From positions 4,396,664-4,460,663 of the forward strand of contig CM049315.1 of assembly GCA_026874595.1 (NCBI GenBank): a DNA stretch of 64,000 nucleotides. The letters are read 5' to 3'. Shown here in pieces: positions 12,023 to 24,275 of this stretch. Both the position numbers and the translations under genes were made by a program. The notes beneath the pieces were generated by a model. It did no database searches, had not been told where the DNA came from, and saw nothing but the letters and a program-made list of their open reading frames with translations. This DNA is from Sipunculus nudus. Taxonomy: Eukaryota > Annelida > Sipuncula > Golfingiida > Sipunculidae. Position 1 is the first letter of the stretch. Each line of letters starts with the position of its first letter.

Positions 12023-12130
12023 TTTAAAATATTAGCACATATAAAATTGGTACCTTAAATTTTGCCAAAATTTGACCATGGCATGTTTTTTTCTCATAAG
12101 TATATTTAATTTATTTTTGTAGGTAACCAT
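12023..12130 (+). repeat. J-internal fragment
   Basis: 'AAATTGGTACCTTAAATTTTGCC...TTGACCATGGCATG' is a segment found inside J elements (for example near 37670 and 48705). It is a remnant of the J copy that J1 entered. Confidence 0.6.
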
Positions 12131-12189
12131 GGTTATGCATAAATTTTTGGATTAAAACTTGATAAATTGAAAATATTCATGCTACATTT

Positions 12190-12590
12190 CCTATCTTTGT
12201 CAATTTTTAAGCTACAAAGGTCTGGTTTTCATCATTGGGTAGCTTATGATTAGCTTGACATGATTAAACTGCAAGTCTCCCCATATCTTGCACCATATCT
12301 CGTCTAACGAAAAAAATGAGCTTTTACGGAAATGCTTATAACTTGCTGAGTTAAACAGCTAGACAGGTCAAGTTTTAGGCATTTCATAAAACATGACTAG
12401 CTTGACATGTCAGAATTGAGAATCACACCAAATCTTGCACCATAACTTGTCAAAAGAGAAAAAATGAGACTTCATGCAAATGTGTATAACTCGGGACTTT
12501 AACATTTACACAGGTCTAGTTTTCCACATTTTGTAACATAAGACCAGCTTGACAAGATAAAACTGGAAGTCTTGCCAAATCACGTTGCTC
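12190..12590. repeat. Tandem ~146-bp units
   Basis: Three units anchored on AGCTTGACATGATTAAACTG-like text at about 12253, 12401 and 12545, each with 'ATCTTGCACCATA...CTCGTC' and 'ACAGGTCTAGTTTT'. These are diverged core repeats of an element whose termini I could not find. Confidence 0.5.
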
Positions 12591-13572
12591 ATTTATATTA
12601 CTGTCTGTCTTTCTGTTTGTCTGTTTTATATCCATTTCCGGCAAGCGCCTGACCTCTGGTCATCTTGTCTGGTTTGTTTGTCAGCAGAATTTGAAGCAGG
12701 GTTAAGGTAACACAAGGACTAGTCCATTAGGTAATCTGGATCACCATCATATATGTTTTTGTATTCAAAGGCACCTTTTCCATCATGACATATGCGACTC
12801 AGTCTATTCTGCCCAATAGATCCAGAGCCATTGTTATTAAGAGCTTATCAGTGAACATAGTTGTTAAAACATGACACACTTTGCCTGTGTCATTGTGTAG
12901 TTTGATTAGGATCCTGGCCAGGGGACTGATACAAAATCTCATAAAAATAGGGCTCATCACCCTAGCACAGGTAAACAAGTGAGCCTGGATTATTGGTTAA
13001 CTTTATATGTAACTCTCCCATTCAGAAGTAAACTCCCTGATTCTCTCATTTCTCTAAATATCTTAAAGCATCAGCTTGGATACAGCTGTTGTATGAATGT
13101 GTTCAAGCTTTGATATGCAACCACATTTATGAACTTGTGAATTGCAAAAAAAAAAAAAACAGGTGCTATAATCAAATTTGTAGGACTGTAATCTCAATAT
13201 CAGTGCACACACATATCAGTGAACCATAAGGCTGAAAAAAATAAGGTTTGGTTCTCAGGCACTTTTTTCAGAAATCAATGTGGGCTGGCTATATTTTTCT
13301 TAAAATACCTCTTTTTGTATGTTATAAAAAAATGTCATATGATCAGGGAAAAAGCATGATAATAACAGATTATTTTTGCTAAACAGGTAAAAGCAATACA
13401 CAGCAAAGGAAATCTTATCAGAAATGTATTATTTTAACTTCTTGAAATATAAGTCTGAGCGGCTGGAGCTCAAAATTGGTAAGTTTTCATTGAAAATCAA
13501 ATCAAAATGTTTGATGCGGTAGATAAAAAGTTATTCTGGCAGTGCCTGATAACCCTCCCTTTTATATTATTA
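12591..13572. other. Intergenic sequence
   Basis: A short GTCTGTCTTTCTGTTTGTCTG tract near 12602-12625 may be the start of another degraded element. Nothing else was recognised. Confidence 0.35.
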
Positions 13573-15256
13573 TTGTATACAAGGACAAAGTCGGGGGATA
13601 CTATGTTTTCATACCGGTCCCGTCGCCGCCGCCGCATATAAATCTTGTTGGCGCGATAACCCAAAAAATATTTCACGGAACTTTACCAAACTTGGTATAT
13701 GTATAGATATGGGTAAGAGGACGACGCCTATTTAAAATGAGGTCATGAACTTTACTAGGAGAGTGTCCTTGACCTTGAATAGATCCAATTTTGGGGAAAA
13801 TCACACAAATTCTTTAATATCTCAAGAAATCTTGCATGGATTTATCCCAAAATCAAATTGATGGAAGATCATGGATAGGGTTGTCATGTTCCAGAAACTG
13901 GTGGCGCCACCTATTATTCTTTACTTGTTTTCGTGCCTTTTAATACCCCCAAAATTGCCACCTTACAGTACTGTGAGCATTATAAGTAAAAAACTAATGG
14001 ACAGATTTCTTTTATGTTATGCATATACATAGGTATGGGTTATGGGATGATGTTTATTTAAATTGGGGTCATGACCTTTCTTATGATATCTCCAGTGTTG
14101 ATAGCCATATGGATTTCAAACATAACTTATGTATGGCTGACCACTAAAGTAAGAACCCTATAGGTTCTAGGGTCATGAGGTCAAAGGTCAAGGTCACTGG
14201 ACTGGCATTTTAAAAGATACTGTGGATGCATTTTAAGCCAAACTTTCATCCCAGGTCTTCCATCTTGAATATATAGCTCACTTGCCAGTAGTGGATGATC
14301 CATATAAATTTTGGGGTCACAAGGTCAAAGGTCAAGGCCACAGGAGCTATCTGTCCAAAAATTAGTTTCTTGATGATAATTCCTGCTTTTATTGATGTAT
14401 GGATTTCAAACTTGACTTATATATGTCCCATTGGAAAAGTAAGACCCAAATTGATTTTGGGGTCATGAGGTCAAAGGTCAAGGTCACAGGACACATCTTT
14501 AAAAAGATTGTGGATGCATTTTTAGCCAAACAATTCATCTCAGATCTTTCATCTTGCACATATAGTTCACCTGCCAAGAGAGGATGAATCCTATCAATTT
14601 TGAGGTCACAAGGTTAAAGGTGAAGGTCACAGGAGCCATCTGTCCAAAAATTAGTTCCTCGATGATAATTTCTTCTTTTATTGATGTATGGATTTCAAAC
14701 TTGACTTGTATTTGACCCATTGGAAAAGCAAGACCCGAATTGATTTTGGGGTCATCAGGTCAAAGGTCAAGGTCACAGGTAACCTATTTATTAAGATTGT
14801 GGATGCATTTTGAGCCAAACAATTCATCTCAGATCTTTCATCTTGCACAATTAGTTTACCTGCTAAGAGTGGAAGACCCTTATCAATTTTGAGGTAACAA
14901 GGTCAAAGTTGAAGGTCACAGGAGCCATCTGTTCAAAAATTAGTTTCTGGATGATAATTCCTGCTTTATTGATGTATAGATTTCAAACTTGACTTGCATA
15001 TGTCCCATTGGAAAAGCAAGACCAAAATTGATTTTGGGGTCATGAGGTCAAAGGTCAAGATCACAGGACACATCTTTAAAAAAATCAAGGTCACAGCACC
15101 AACATCTTCAACAAGATTGTGGATTGTTAGATGGAAGAAACAATAAATATGCCAAGTGTCAGTATATGCTGCTAAAAATGGGGGTCTATTCTTAAAGGGG
15201 GGGGGCCTACTATGTCTGGGGATACTCTGGCACCTGCGGTGCCAAGAAATGTCTAG
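13573..15256 (+). mobile_element. Helentron-like element, family H (copy H2)
   Basis: The degraded start TTGTATACAAGGACAAAGTC has partner arm GGGGGATAC, then (GCC)n. There is a perfect GGTGGCGCCACC at 13900-13911. About five units have AGGTCAAAGGTCAAGGTCA, for example at 14468-14486. The end has GTCTGGGGATA, hairpin GGCACC-TGC-GGTGCC, and GAAATGTCTAG (CTAG 15253-15256). Confidence 0.75.
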
Positions 15257-15590
15257 TATAGTTTTATTATACTTCAGCTAATCTCCACTTTCTTCCTTCT
15301 TCTACAATAGACGGGTTCATACATTCCCCGTGGAGTGGTTACTTTACACACATATTACTGTCACATAGCTGGAATACTGATACTTCTAGAAATATTTGAT
15401 CATGACAGGCTCCTGCATCTTTGATATAGTCCCTAAAGTACACAGTATTTAGTTGGCAAACATATATTTTGTATTTGATTATCACCAGATATCAGGGCCA
15501 TTCCTCTTACTCTTAGCTTTTCAAATGCTAATATAAAAAAACACAAAAGGTATAAGTATATTTTGCATTTGTTAAAATGTTTTTAAATTC
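15257..15590. other. Intergenic sequence
   Basis: AT-rich. No coding block or terminus was recognised before the J-type end that follows. Confidence 0.35.
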
Positions 15591-15620
15591 AGCTGAGTGC
15601 CGTGACCCATGGGACCCTTG
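15591..15620 (+). repeat. Isolated J-type 3' terminus
   Basis: TTCAGCTGAGTGCCGTGACC, then CATGGGACC and CTTG (15617-15620) followed by TT. It may be the true 3' end of the J copy starting at 9951, with J1 and H2 inside it, but the intervening sequence is too degraded to prove this. Confidence 0.5.
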
Positions 15621-16000
15621 TTGCTTGTTGGACACATCAGACTGCCTGAGCAGTGTGTAACTTGCCACTGTTCCCTGTACACAGTACACAGGCTGTCTCT
15701 GCTGGGTATTGAAATAACAGTTTGATTCCTGGTGTCAGCACTCAGCAGTGCATCTTTTGTCCATATTTTGTGTGTGGTTTCTTCACCCGCATGTCTTCCT
15801 ACAGGCTCAAAAATATCTAAATATAGAAACGGTTGAAGCGTGGTTACCTATAGAGAATACAGCATGGACCAGACACTGCAGTTACTCATGTTTGTCACAG
15901 TCTTGCATGAACTTGGGATAGATGAAGATATTCCAGTAGACTCCATGGTATACAGAGTCATCATTGTGTGTGCAATAGTTGGTGATAAAACTATGCTTTT
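15621..16000. other. Intergenic sequence
   Basis: No recognisable feature. Confidence 0.3.
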
Positions 16001-17043
16001 TTTCAAGTTATAACATTATTTATTCAAGGTTTAATTGTATACTAGAAATGAGATCAGAACATGTAAATTTTTAAAGTTATTAACATAAATGGCACCTTAA
16101 ATATTGCCCAACTTTGACCATGGCATGTTTTTTTTTAATTTGAAAAGAAAAGCTCTAAAATGGGACTGGTTATTGAAGTGTTTTAGGCTTTATAATATTC
16201 TTTTGAATGGTCAAGCTCCAGGCAGGCCACTTGTGGTCACTGGAGGTCATTTAATACAGCTGTGCCTGGGGTTACCTGAGTAGTAATGCATCATTTTGGG
16301 AGTATATTTGCCGTCACAAGTGTACATTTATTCAGTGCTTACATGAAGCACAGACTTATTAATAATAATGTCAAATGGATGCAGCTTTAGGATTTACATT
16401 TTCAAGTGCAACAATATTACAGAAACCAGGGTTGGCAATTTCTTCCGAGAGGCGGTTTCTTCCTTGGAAACTTCCGGAAACTTCCGGCTCGGAAGAATTA
16501 GTTTCCTCCATTTCTTACGGAAGAAACTTTCAAATTTCATGTGAAAATATATAAAACTAATAAACTTTCAGCTTTATTTCAGCTTAAACATAATCTGTTC
16601 CATCTTTTTGCAAAAATAATGGTTTATATCAATATATTGTGTTATCTTAGAATGTATGACTATTACTTTAATTTAGTTAGACAATATGCCTCATGTAATT
16701 TTCAGTTAGTCCGTTCAGGTGACATAATTCAAAATTATCTGCCTCAATTGAACAGGTATTTTCTAGTTTTGGCATAATTCACAACAAGCTCAGGAACAGA
16801 CTTGGTGTTTGCAGAGCTGCAAAATTGGTGTTTTGTTATCGCATGCTTTGTGGTAACTTAGATGTAGATTGCTGATAGATACTGACAGGTACTGATTGTA
16901 AGCCACTGTGATTAACATTACATTTCTTCTGGAAGAAAACCAACCCTGACAGAAACTTTAACCTCTTTTCTGTGCACCTGGATTTCATATATTTCTGTCA
17001 TAGGCAAATTCAGCTGAGTGCTGTGACTAATTGGTCCCTTTTG
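16001..17043 (+). mobile_element. Degraded 3' part of a family J element
   Basis: J-internal text ('ATTGTATACTAGAAATGAGATC', 'GGCACCTTAAATATTGCCCAACTTTGACCATGGCATG') is followed by a J-type 3' end at about 17008-17043 (TTCAGCTGAGTGCTGTGAC...GGTCCCTTTTG). The 5' end is absent. An internal patch (16440-16520) repeats CTTCCGGAAACTTCCGG-like steps. Confidence 0.5.
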
Positions 17044-17058
17044 TTTTACTTTTCTCTT

Positions 17059-17831
17059 TTTAGCGAACCTGTGAGCTTATGCGATGGTGTGGCGTCGTCC
17101 TGCGTCCGTCGGCCATCGTCCCGCGTCTGTACGTTAACCCATACTATCTTGAAAATGGCAAGAGTTAGCATCAAGAAATTTTCTGCAAAAAATTAGTCAT
17201 CTAAAAAACTCTATCGGATTTTGCTTATTTTTTGGCTAACTGCATTTCCTTAGATTTTATAGAGGAAAAGCAAAAAAAAACTTTAAAAATCTTCTTCTCC
17301 GAAACTGTTTAGCCAAATTGTCCAGTATTTCACAGAAATGTTCCGTGGAACAATCTCAAGTTTGTTCGAATGGTTTAACTTCAGTGATTTTTGGCTGAGT
17401 TACAGCTGTTGAACTTAGTCATCTATCCAAAAAAGCATACTAAAATTACAATCTTATAAACGGCTGGAGCTGTCATGGCCAAATTTTATGCCAATGTTGG
17501 TCACATGAGTCATGTCTGAAATTCAGGTATTGGTGGCCCCACCTGCATCAGCCTTTTTTGAACGGGGGGTCATCAGTGCCCATATCATACTGACAGCTAC
17601 AAAAAACTTCTTCTTTGAAACCAATTGGCCAAATTGTTTAATATTGCACAGAAATGATCCTAGGGTAGTGCTTTCTGAAGTTTGTTCAAATGGTCTCAGT
17701 TCAGTGACTTTTGGCTGAGTTATGGGAAGCTGAATTTAGTCATATGCCATAACAGCCCATTTTAGCTCAGTTGCTACAACGATCTTCTTCTCAAAAACCA
17801 CTGAGCCAAATTATTAAATCTCACACATTAA
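17059..17831 (+). mobile_element. Family N element, 5' portion
   Basis: Begins TTTAGCGAACCTGTGAGC followed by GTCGTCCTGCGTCCGTCGG. Core units read 'CTTCTTCTTTGAAACCAATTGGCCAAATTG', 'AAGTTTGTTCAAATGG', 'TTTTGGCTGAGTTA'. It includes GGTGGCCCCACC (17532-17543), a degenerate form of the palindrome seen in families H, K, M and P. It is interrupted at 17832 by H3 and resumes at 24276. Confidence 0.5.
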
Positions 17832-18002
17832 TTGTATCCCCAGACAAAGTCGGGGGATCCTATGTTTTCATACCAGTCCCGCCGCTGCCGCAGCCGCCGC
17901 ATATAAATCTTGTTGGCGCGATAACCCAAAAAATATTTCACAGAACTTTACCAAACTTGCTATATGTATATATATGGGTAAGAGGACGACGCATATTTAA
18001 AA

Positions 18003-19752
18003 CTAGAATACGGGTAGTCGACAAGCGACTACATGTATCCGCCAAAATCAGAGAAGGACGGGTGAAGTAAGGCATGGATTGAGTGGCAAGGGGATATAGA
18101 GTTACATGTGTTAAATAATAGAATGGATCTCTGCCACATAAACATGATTGTAGGTGGCGCCACCTGTTATTTGAACGAGAAACTATCCAAGATATATACA
18201 TAAGCAAAATTTCATGTGGAAAAGTCAAACCACTGCAGAGATATGAGTGATTTTATCGCACAGCAGACAAACAGATGGAAGCTGTGCAAAAATGGCTGCA
18301 GGTGGCGCCACCATTTTTGTGTAAGTTATAAAGCTATCCAAGGGCTACATTTGTGTAAAATTTTTTTTCTGATTGGTTGAATGAGTCTGGAGATATAAGC
18401 ATGGATGTCTACAGCATGAACGTGAATGTAAGTGGCGCCACCTGTCATAAAATCAAGAAAGCTATGCGGGATGTATAAGCATGCTGAATTTCAGGAAATT
18501 TGGTCAAACCACTGCAGAGATATGAGTGATTTTATCCCACAGCAGACAAACAGATGAACGCTGTGCAAAAATGGCTGCAGGTGGCGCCACCATTTTTGTG
18601 TATGTTATAAAGCTATCCAAGGGCTACATTTGTGTAAAATATTTTTCCTGATTGGTCAAACGGTTCCCGAGATATGAGCTTGGATGTCTGCAGCGTTAAC
18701 GTGAATGTAAGTGGCGCCACCTGTCATAAAATCAAGAAAGCTATCTAGGATGTACACGCGTGCCGAATTTTAGGTGAATTAGTCAAACCACTGCTGAGAT
18801 ATGAGTGATTTTAACTCCAGGCAGATGAACAGATGGACACTGTGCAAACATGGTTGCAGGTGGCGCCACCTTTTGTTGTGTATGTTATAAAGCTATCCCA
18901 GGGCTACATTTGTGTAAAAATTTTTTCCGGATCGGTCAAACAGTTCCCGAGATATATGGGTTTATGTGTGGAGCGTTAACGTGAATGTAGGTGGCGCCAC
19001 CTGTCATAAAATCGAGAAAGCTATCTAGGATGTATACGCATGCCAAATTTTAGGTGAATTAGTCAAACCACTGCAGAGATATGAGTGATTTTAACCCCAG
19101 GCAGATGAACAGATGGACACTGTGCAAACATGGTTGCAGGTGGCGCCACCTTTTGTTGTGTATTTAATAAAGCTATCCCAGGGCTACATTTGTGTAAAAT
19201 TTTTTTCCGGATCGGTCAAACAGTTCCCGAGATATATGGGTTTATGTGTGGAGCGTTAACGTGAATGTAGGTGGTGCCACCTGTCATAAAATAGAGAAAG
19301 CTATCTAGGATGTATACGCATTCCAAATTTTAGGTGAATTAGTCAAACCACTGCAGAGATATGAGTGATTTTAACCCCAGGCAGATGAACAGATGGACAC
19401 TGTGCAAACATGGTTGCAGGTGGCGCCACCTTTTGTTGTGTATGTTATAAAGCTATGCCAGGGCTACATTTGTGTAAAATTTTTTTCCGGATCGGTCAAA
19501 CGGTTCCCGAGATATATGGGTTTATATGTGAAAACAGACGCACAAACGGACGCTGGGCAGAGACGAAAGGTCAGAGGTCAAGGTCACTTGGTTAGGCACC
19601 AGTTCACATGTGACCCGATAATTTGTGTAAGTTTCGGAAAAATCTGTCCAGTAGTCTCAGAGGAGTTCTCCGGAAACGAACGCGGCGGCGGCGGCGGCGG
19701 CGGAACCCGGTCAAAAACATAGTATCCACAAAACTTCGTTTTGGCGGATACA
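18003..19752 (-). mobile_element. Family K element K2, nested in H3 in reverse orientation
   Basis: Read on the minus strand it starts TTGTATCCGCCAAAACGAAG at 19752, with the partner arm ending TGTGGATA, then (GCC)n at about 19681-19703. It ends with GGCGGATACA, hairpin GTAGTCG-CTTGT-CGACTAC (18014-18032) and TATTCTAG (18003-18006). Five to six core units of about 280 bp carry ten or so GGTGGCGCCACC palindromes. Host H3 text 'TATTTAAAA' and 'TGAGGTCATGACC' is continuous across the insertion. Confidence 0.8.
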
Positions 19753-20464
19753 ATGAGGTCATGACCTTTACTAGGAGAGTGTCCTTGACCTTGAATAGGT
19801 CCAATTTTGGGGAAAATCACACAAATTCTTTAATATCTCAAGAAATCTTGCATGGATTTATCCCAAAATCAAGTTGATGGAAGAACATGGATAGGGTTGT
19901 CATGTTCCAAAAACTGGTGGCGCCACCTATTATTCTTTTCTTGTTTTCGTGCCATTTAATACCCCCAAAATTGCCACCTTACAGTATTGTGAGCATTATA
20001 AGTCAAAAACTAATGGACAGATTTCTTTTATATTATGCATATACATAGGTATGGGTTATGGGATGATGCTTATTTAAATTGGGGTCATGACCTTCCTATG
20101 ATAGTGGCATTGACCTTGAATATTGCCATATATGGTGAAAATCACACACCTCTTATGATATCTCCAGTGTTGATAGCCATATGGATTTCAAACATGACAT
20201 ATGTATGGCCCACCACTAAAGTAAGAACCATATAGGTTCTAGGGTCATGAGGTCAAAGGTCAAGGTCACTGGACTGGCATTTTAAAAGATACTGTGGATG
20301 CATTTTAAGCCAAACTTTCATCCCAGGTCTTCCATCTTAAATATATAGCTCACTTGCCAATAGTGGATGATCCATATAAATTTTGGGGTCACAAGGTCAA
20401 AGGTCAAGGCCACAGGAGCTATCTGTCCAAAAATTAGTTTCTGGATGATAATTCCTGCTTTTAT

Positions 20465-22410
20465 TGTATCGCCAGACATAGTCTGGAGATACTATGGTTT
20501 AGGCACGGTCGCGCCGCCGCCGCAGAGTTTCTTTTGGACACAATAACTCAAAAAATATTTCACGGATCTTTACCAAACTTGGTATATGTATAGATATGGG
20601 TGAGAGGACGACGCCTATTTAAAATGAGGTCATGACCTCAACTAGGAGAGTGACCTTGACCTTGAATAGGTTCAATTTTGGGGAAAATCACACAAATTCT
20701 TAAATATCTCAAGAAAACTTGCATGGATTGATCCCAAAATCAAGTTGATCGAAGATCATGGATAGGGTTGTCATGTTCCAGAAACTGGTGGCGCCACCTA
20801 TTATTCTTTACTTGTTTTCATGCCATTTAATATCCCCAAAATTGCTACTTGACAGTACTGTGAGCATTATAAGTCAAAAACTAATGGACAGATTTCTTTC
20901 ATATTATGCAAATACATAGATATGGGTTATGGGATGATGTTTATTTAAATTGGGGTCATGACCTTTCCTATGAGAGTGGCCTTGACCTTGAATATTGCCA
21001 TATATGGGGAAAATCACACAAAATCATTAATTTCTCAATAAGGGATGCATGCATTGGTCCAAAAATCAACTTGACCGAAGATCTTGGATAGTAATGTCAT
21101 TTACCGGAAACAGGTGGCGCCACCTGTTATTCTTTTACTTGTTTTTGTGCCGTTTAATACCCCATCATTGCCACTTAACAGGACATTTAAAACCTGTGAG
21201 CATTATAAGTCAAAAACTAATGGACAGATTACTATCATATTATGCATATACATAGACAATGGTTATGGGATGATGTATATATAAATTGGGGTCATGACCT
21301 TTCCTATTAGAGTGGCCTTGACCTTGAATATTGCCATATATGGTGAAAATTACACAAAATCATTTATATCTCAATAAGGGATGCATGCATTGGTCCAAAA
21401 ATCAAATGTTCGAAGATCTTGGAAAGTATTGTCATGTACCGGAAACAGGTGGCGCCACCTGTTATTCTTTTACTTGTTTTGTGCCATTTAATACCCCATC
21501 ATTGCCATTTATCAGTACTGTGAGCATTATAAGTCAAAAACTAATGGACAAATTTCTTTCATATTATGCATATACATGGATATGGGTTATAGGATAATGT
21601 TTATTTGAATAGGGGTCATGACCTTTCCAATGAGTGGCCTTGACCTTGAATATTGCCATATATGATGAAAATCACACAAAATCATTAATTTCTCAATAAG
21701 GGATGCGTGGATTGGTCCAAAAATCAACTTGACCCAAGATCTTGGATAGTAATGTCATGTGCCGGAAACAGGTGGCGGCACCTGTTATTCTTTTACTTGT
21801 TTTCGTGCCAAATAATACCCCATCATTGCCACTTAACAGTACATTTATAACCTGTGAGCATTATAAGTCAAAAACTAATGGACAGATTTCTTTCATATTA
21901 TGCATATACATAGACATGGGTTATGGGATAATGTATATATAAATTGGGGTCATGACCTTTCCTATTAGAGTGGCCTTGACCTTGAATATTGCCATATATG
22001 TTGAAAATTACACAAAATCATTAATATCTCAATAAGGGATGCATGCATGGGTCCAAAAATCAACATGTTCGAAGATCTTGGAAAGTATTGTCATGTACCG
22101 GAAACAGGTGGCGCCACCTGTTATTCTTTTACTTGTTTTTGTGCCGTTTTATACCCCATCATTGCCACTTAACAGTATTGTGAGCATTATAAGTCAAAAA
22201 CTAATGGACAGATTTCTTGCATATACATAGCATGGGTTAGGGGATGATGTATATTGAAATTTAGATCATGACCTTTTCTGTGAGAATGACCTTTTCTATG
22301 AGTGTTGTCTGATATTAATTGTTGCTGAAGATGGGGGGCCTATTCTTAAAGGGGGGGGGGATTAATTGTCTGGGGATACTATGGCACCTGCGGTGCCAAG
22401 AAATATCTAG
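20465..22410 (+). mobile_element. Family H variant H4, nested in H3
   Basis: Starts TTGTATCGCCAGACATAGTC (partner arm TCTGGAGATA). Ends TGTCTGGGGATA, hairpin GGCACC-TGC-GGTGCC, GAAATATCTAG (CTAG 22407-22410). Six core units of about 330 bp have GGTGGCGCCACC and 'GTCATGACCTTTCCTATGAGAGTGGCCTTGACCTTGAATATTGCC'. Host text 'CCTGCTTTTATTG' and 'TTGATGTAATGATTTC' is contiguous once H4 is removed. Confidence 0.8.
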
Positions 22411-24275
22411 TTGATGTAATGATTTCAAACTTGACTTATATATGTCCCATTGAAAAAGCAAGACCCAAATTGATTTTGGGGTCATGAGGTCAAAGGTCAA
22501 GGTCACAGGACACATCTTTAAAAAGATTGTGGATGCATTTTCAGCCAAACATTTCATCTCAGACCTTTCATCTTGCACATATAAGTCATCTGCCAATAGA
22601 GGAAGACCCCTATCAATTTTGAGGTCAATGGTCAAAGGTGAAGGTCACAGGAGCCATCTGTACAAAAAATTGTTTCTGGATGATAATTCCTTCTTTTATT
22701 GATGTATGGATTTCAAACTATACTTGTATTTGACCCATTGGAAAAGCAAGACCGGAATTGAATTTCTTCTCATGAGGTCACAGGTCAAGGTCACAGGAAA
22801 CCTCTTTAAAAAGATTGTGGATGTATTTTCAGCCAAACAATTCATCTCAGATCTTTCATCTTGCATATATAGTTCACTTGCCAATAGTGGAAGACCCCTA
22901 TCAATTTTGAGGTCACAAGGTCAAAGGTGAAGGTCATAGGAGCCATATGTCCAAAAATTAGTTTCTGGATGATAATTCCTGCTTTTATTGATGTATGGAT
23001 TTCATACTTGACTTGTATATGTCCCATTGGAAAAGTAAGACCAAAATTGATTTTGGGGTCATGAGGTCAAAGGTCAAGGTCACAGGACACATCTTTAAAA
23101 AGATGTGGATGCATTTTCAGCCAAACATTTCATCTCAGATCTTTTATCTTGCACATATAGTTCACCTGCCAAGAGAGGAAGAACCCTATCAATTTTGAGG
23201 TCACAAGGTCAAAGGTGAAGGTCACAGGAGCCATATGTCCAAAAATTATTTTCTGGATGATAATACCTGCTTTTATTGATGTATGGATTTCAAACTTGAC
23301 TTGTATATGTCCCATTGGAAAAGTAAGACCCAAATTGATTTGGGGTCATGAGGTCAAAGGTCAAGGTCACAGGACACATCTTTAAAAAGATGTTGATGCA
23401 TTTTCAGCCAAACATTTCATCTCATATCTTTCATCTTGCACATATAGTTCTCCTGCCAAGAGAGGAAGAACACTATCAATTTTGAGGTCACAAGGTCAAA
23501 GGTGAAGGTCACAGGACACATCTTTAAAAAAATGTGGATGCATTTTCAGCCAAACATTTCATCTCAGATCTTTCATCTTGCACATATAGTTCACCTGCCA
23601 AGAGAGGAAGAACCCTATCAATTTTGAGGTCACAAGGTCAAAGGTGAAGGTCACAGGAGTGATCTGTCCAAAAATAAGTTTCTGGATGATAATTCCTGCT
23701 TTTATTGATGTATGGATTTCAAACTTGACTTGTATATGTCCCATTGGAAAAGTAAGACCCAAATTGATTTGGGGTCATGAGGTCAAAGGTCAAGGTCACA
23801 GGACACATCTTTTAAAAGATGTGGATGCATTTTCAGCCAAACATTTCATCTCATATCTTTCATCTTACACATATAGTTCTCCTGCCAAGAGAGGAAGAAC
23901 ACTATTTTGAGTTCACAAGGTCAGAGGTGAAGGTCACAGGAGCCATCTGTCCAAAAATAAGTTTCTGGATGATAATTCCTGCTTTATTGATATATAGATT
24001 TCAAACTTGACTTGCATATGTCCCATTGGAAAAGCAAGACCCAAATTGATTATGGGGTTATAAGGTCAAAGGTCAAGGTCACAGGACACATCTTTAAAAA
24101 GATCAAGGTCAAAGGACCAACATCTTCAACAAGATTGTGGATTGTTAGATGGAAGAAACCATAAATATGCCAAGTGTCAGTATATGCTGCTAAAAATGGG
24201 GGTCTGTTCTTGTAGGGGGGGGGGGCTACTATGTCTGGGGATACTCTGGCACCTGGGGTGCCAAGAAATGTCTAG

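Larger units (their letters stand above)
17832..24275 (+). mobile_element. Family H element H3, carrying two nested elements
   Basis: Starts TTGTATCCCCAGACAAAGTC. Ends with GTCTGGGGATA, hairpin GGCACC-TGG-GGTGCC and GAAATGTCTAG (CTAG 24272-24275), followed by TT. Its own sequence is 17832-18002, 19753-20464 and 22411-24275; the gaps are K2 and H4. The last part is a tandem run of about 290-bp units with repeated AGGTCAAAGGTCAAGGTCA (for example 23064-23082). Host sequence joins across each insertion with only a T/T junction, which fixes the order: H3 first, K2 and H4 later. Confidence 0.75.

Noticed and set aside
22315-23910. Repeated 60-106 codon frames in H3
   Set aside because: They are the same core unit translated repeatedly on both strands; position and length track the repeat, not a gene.
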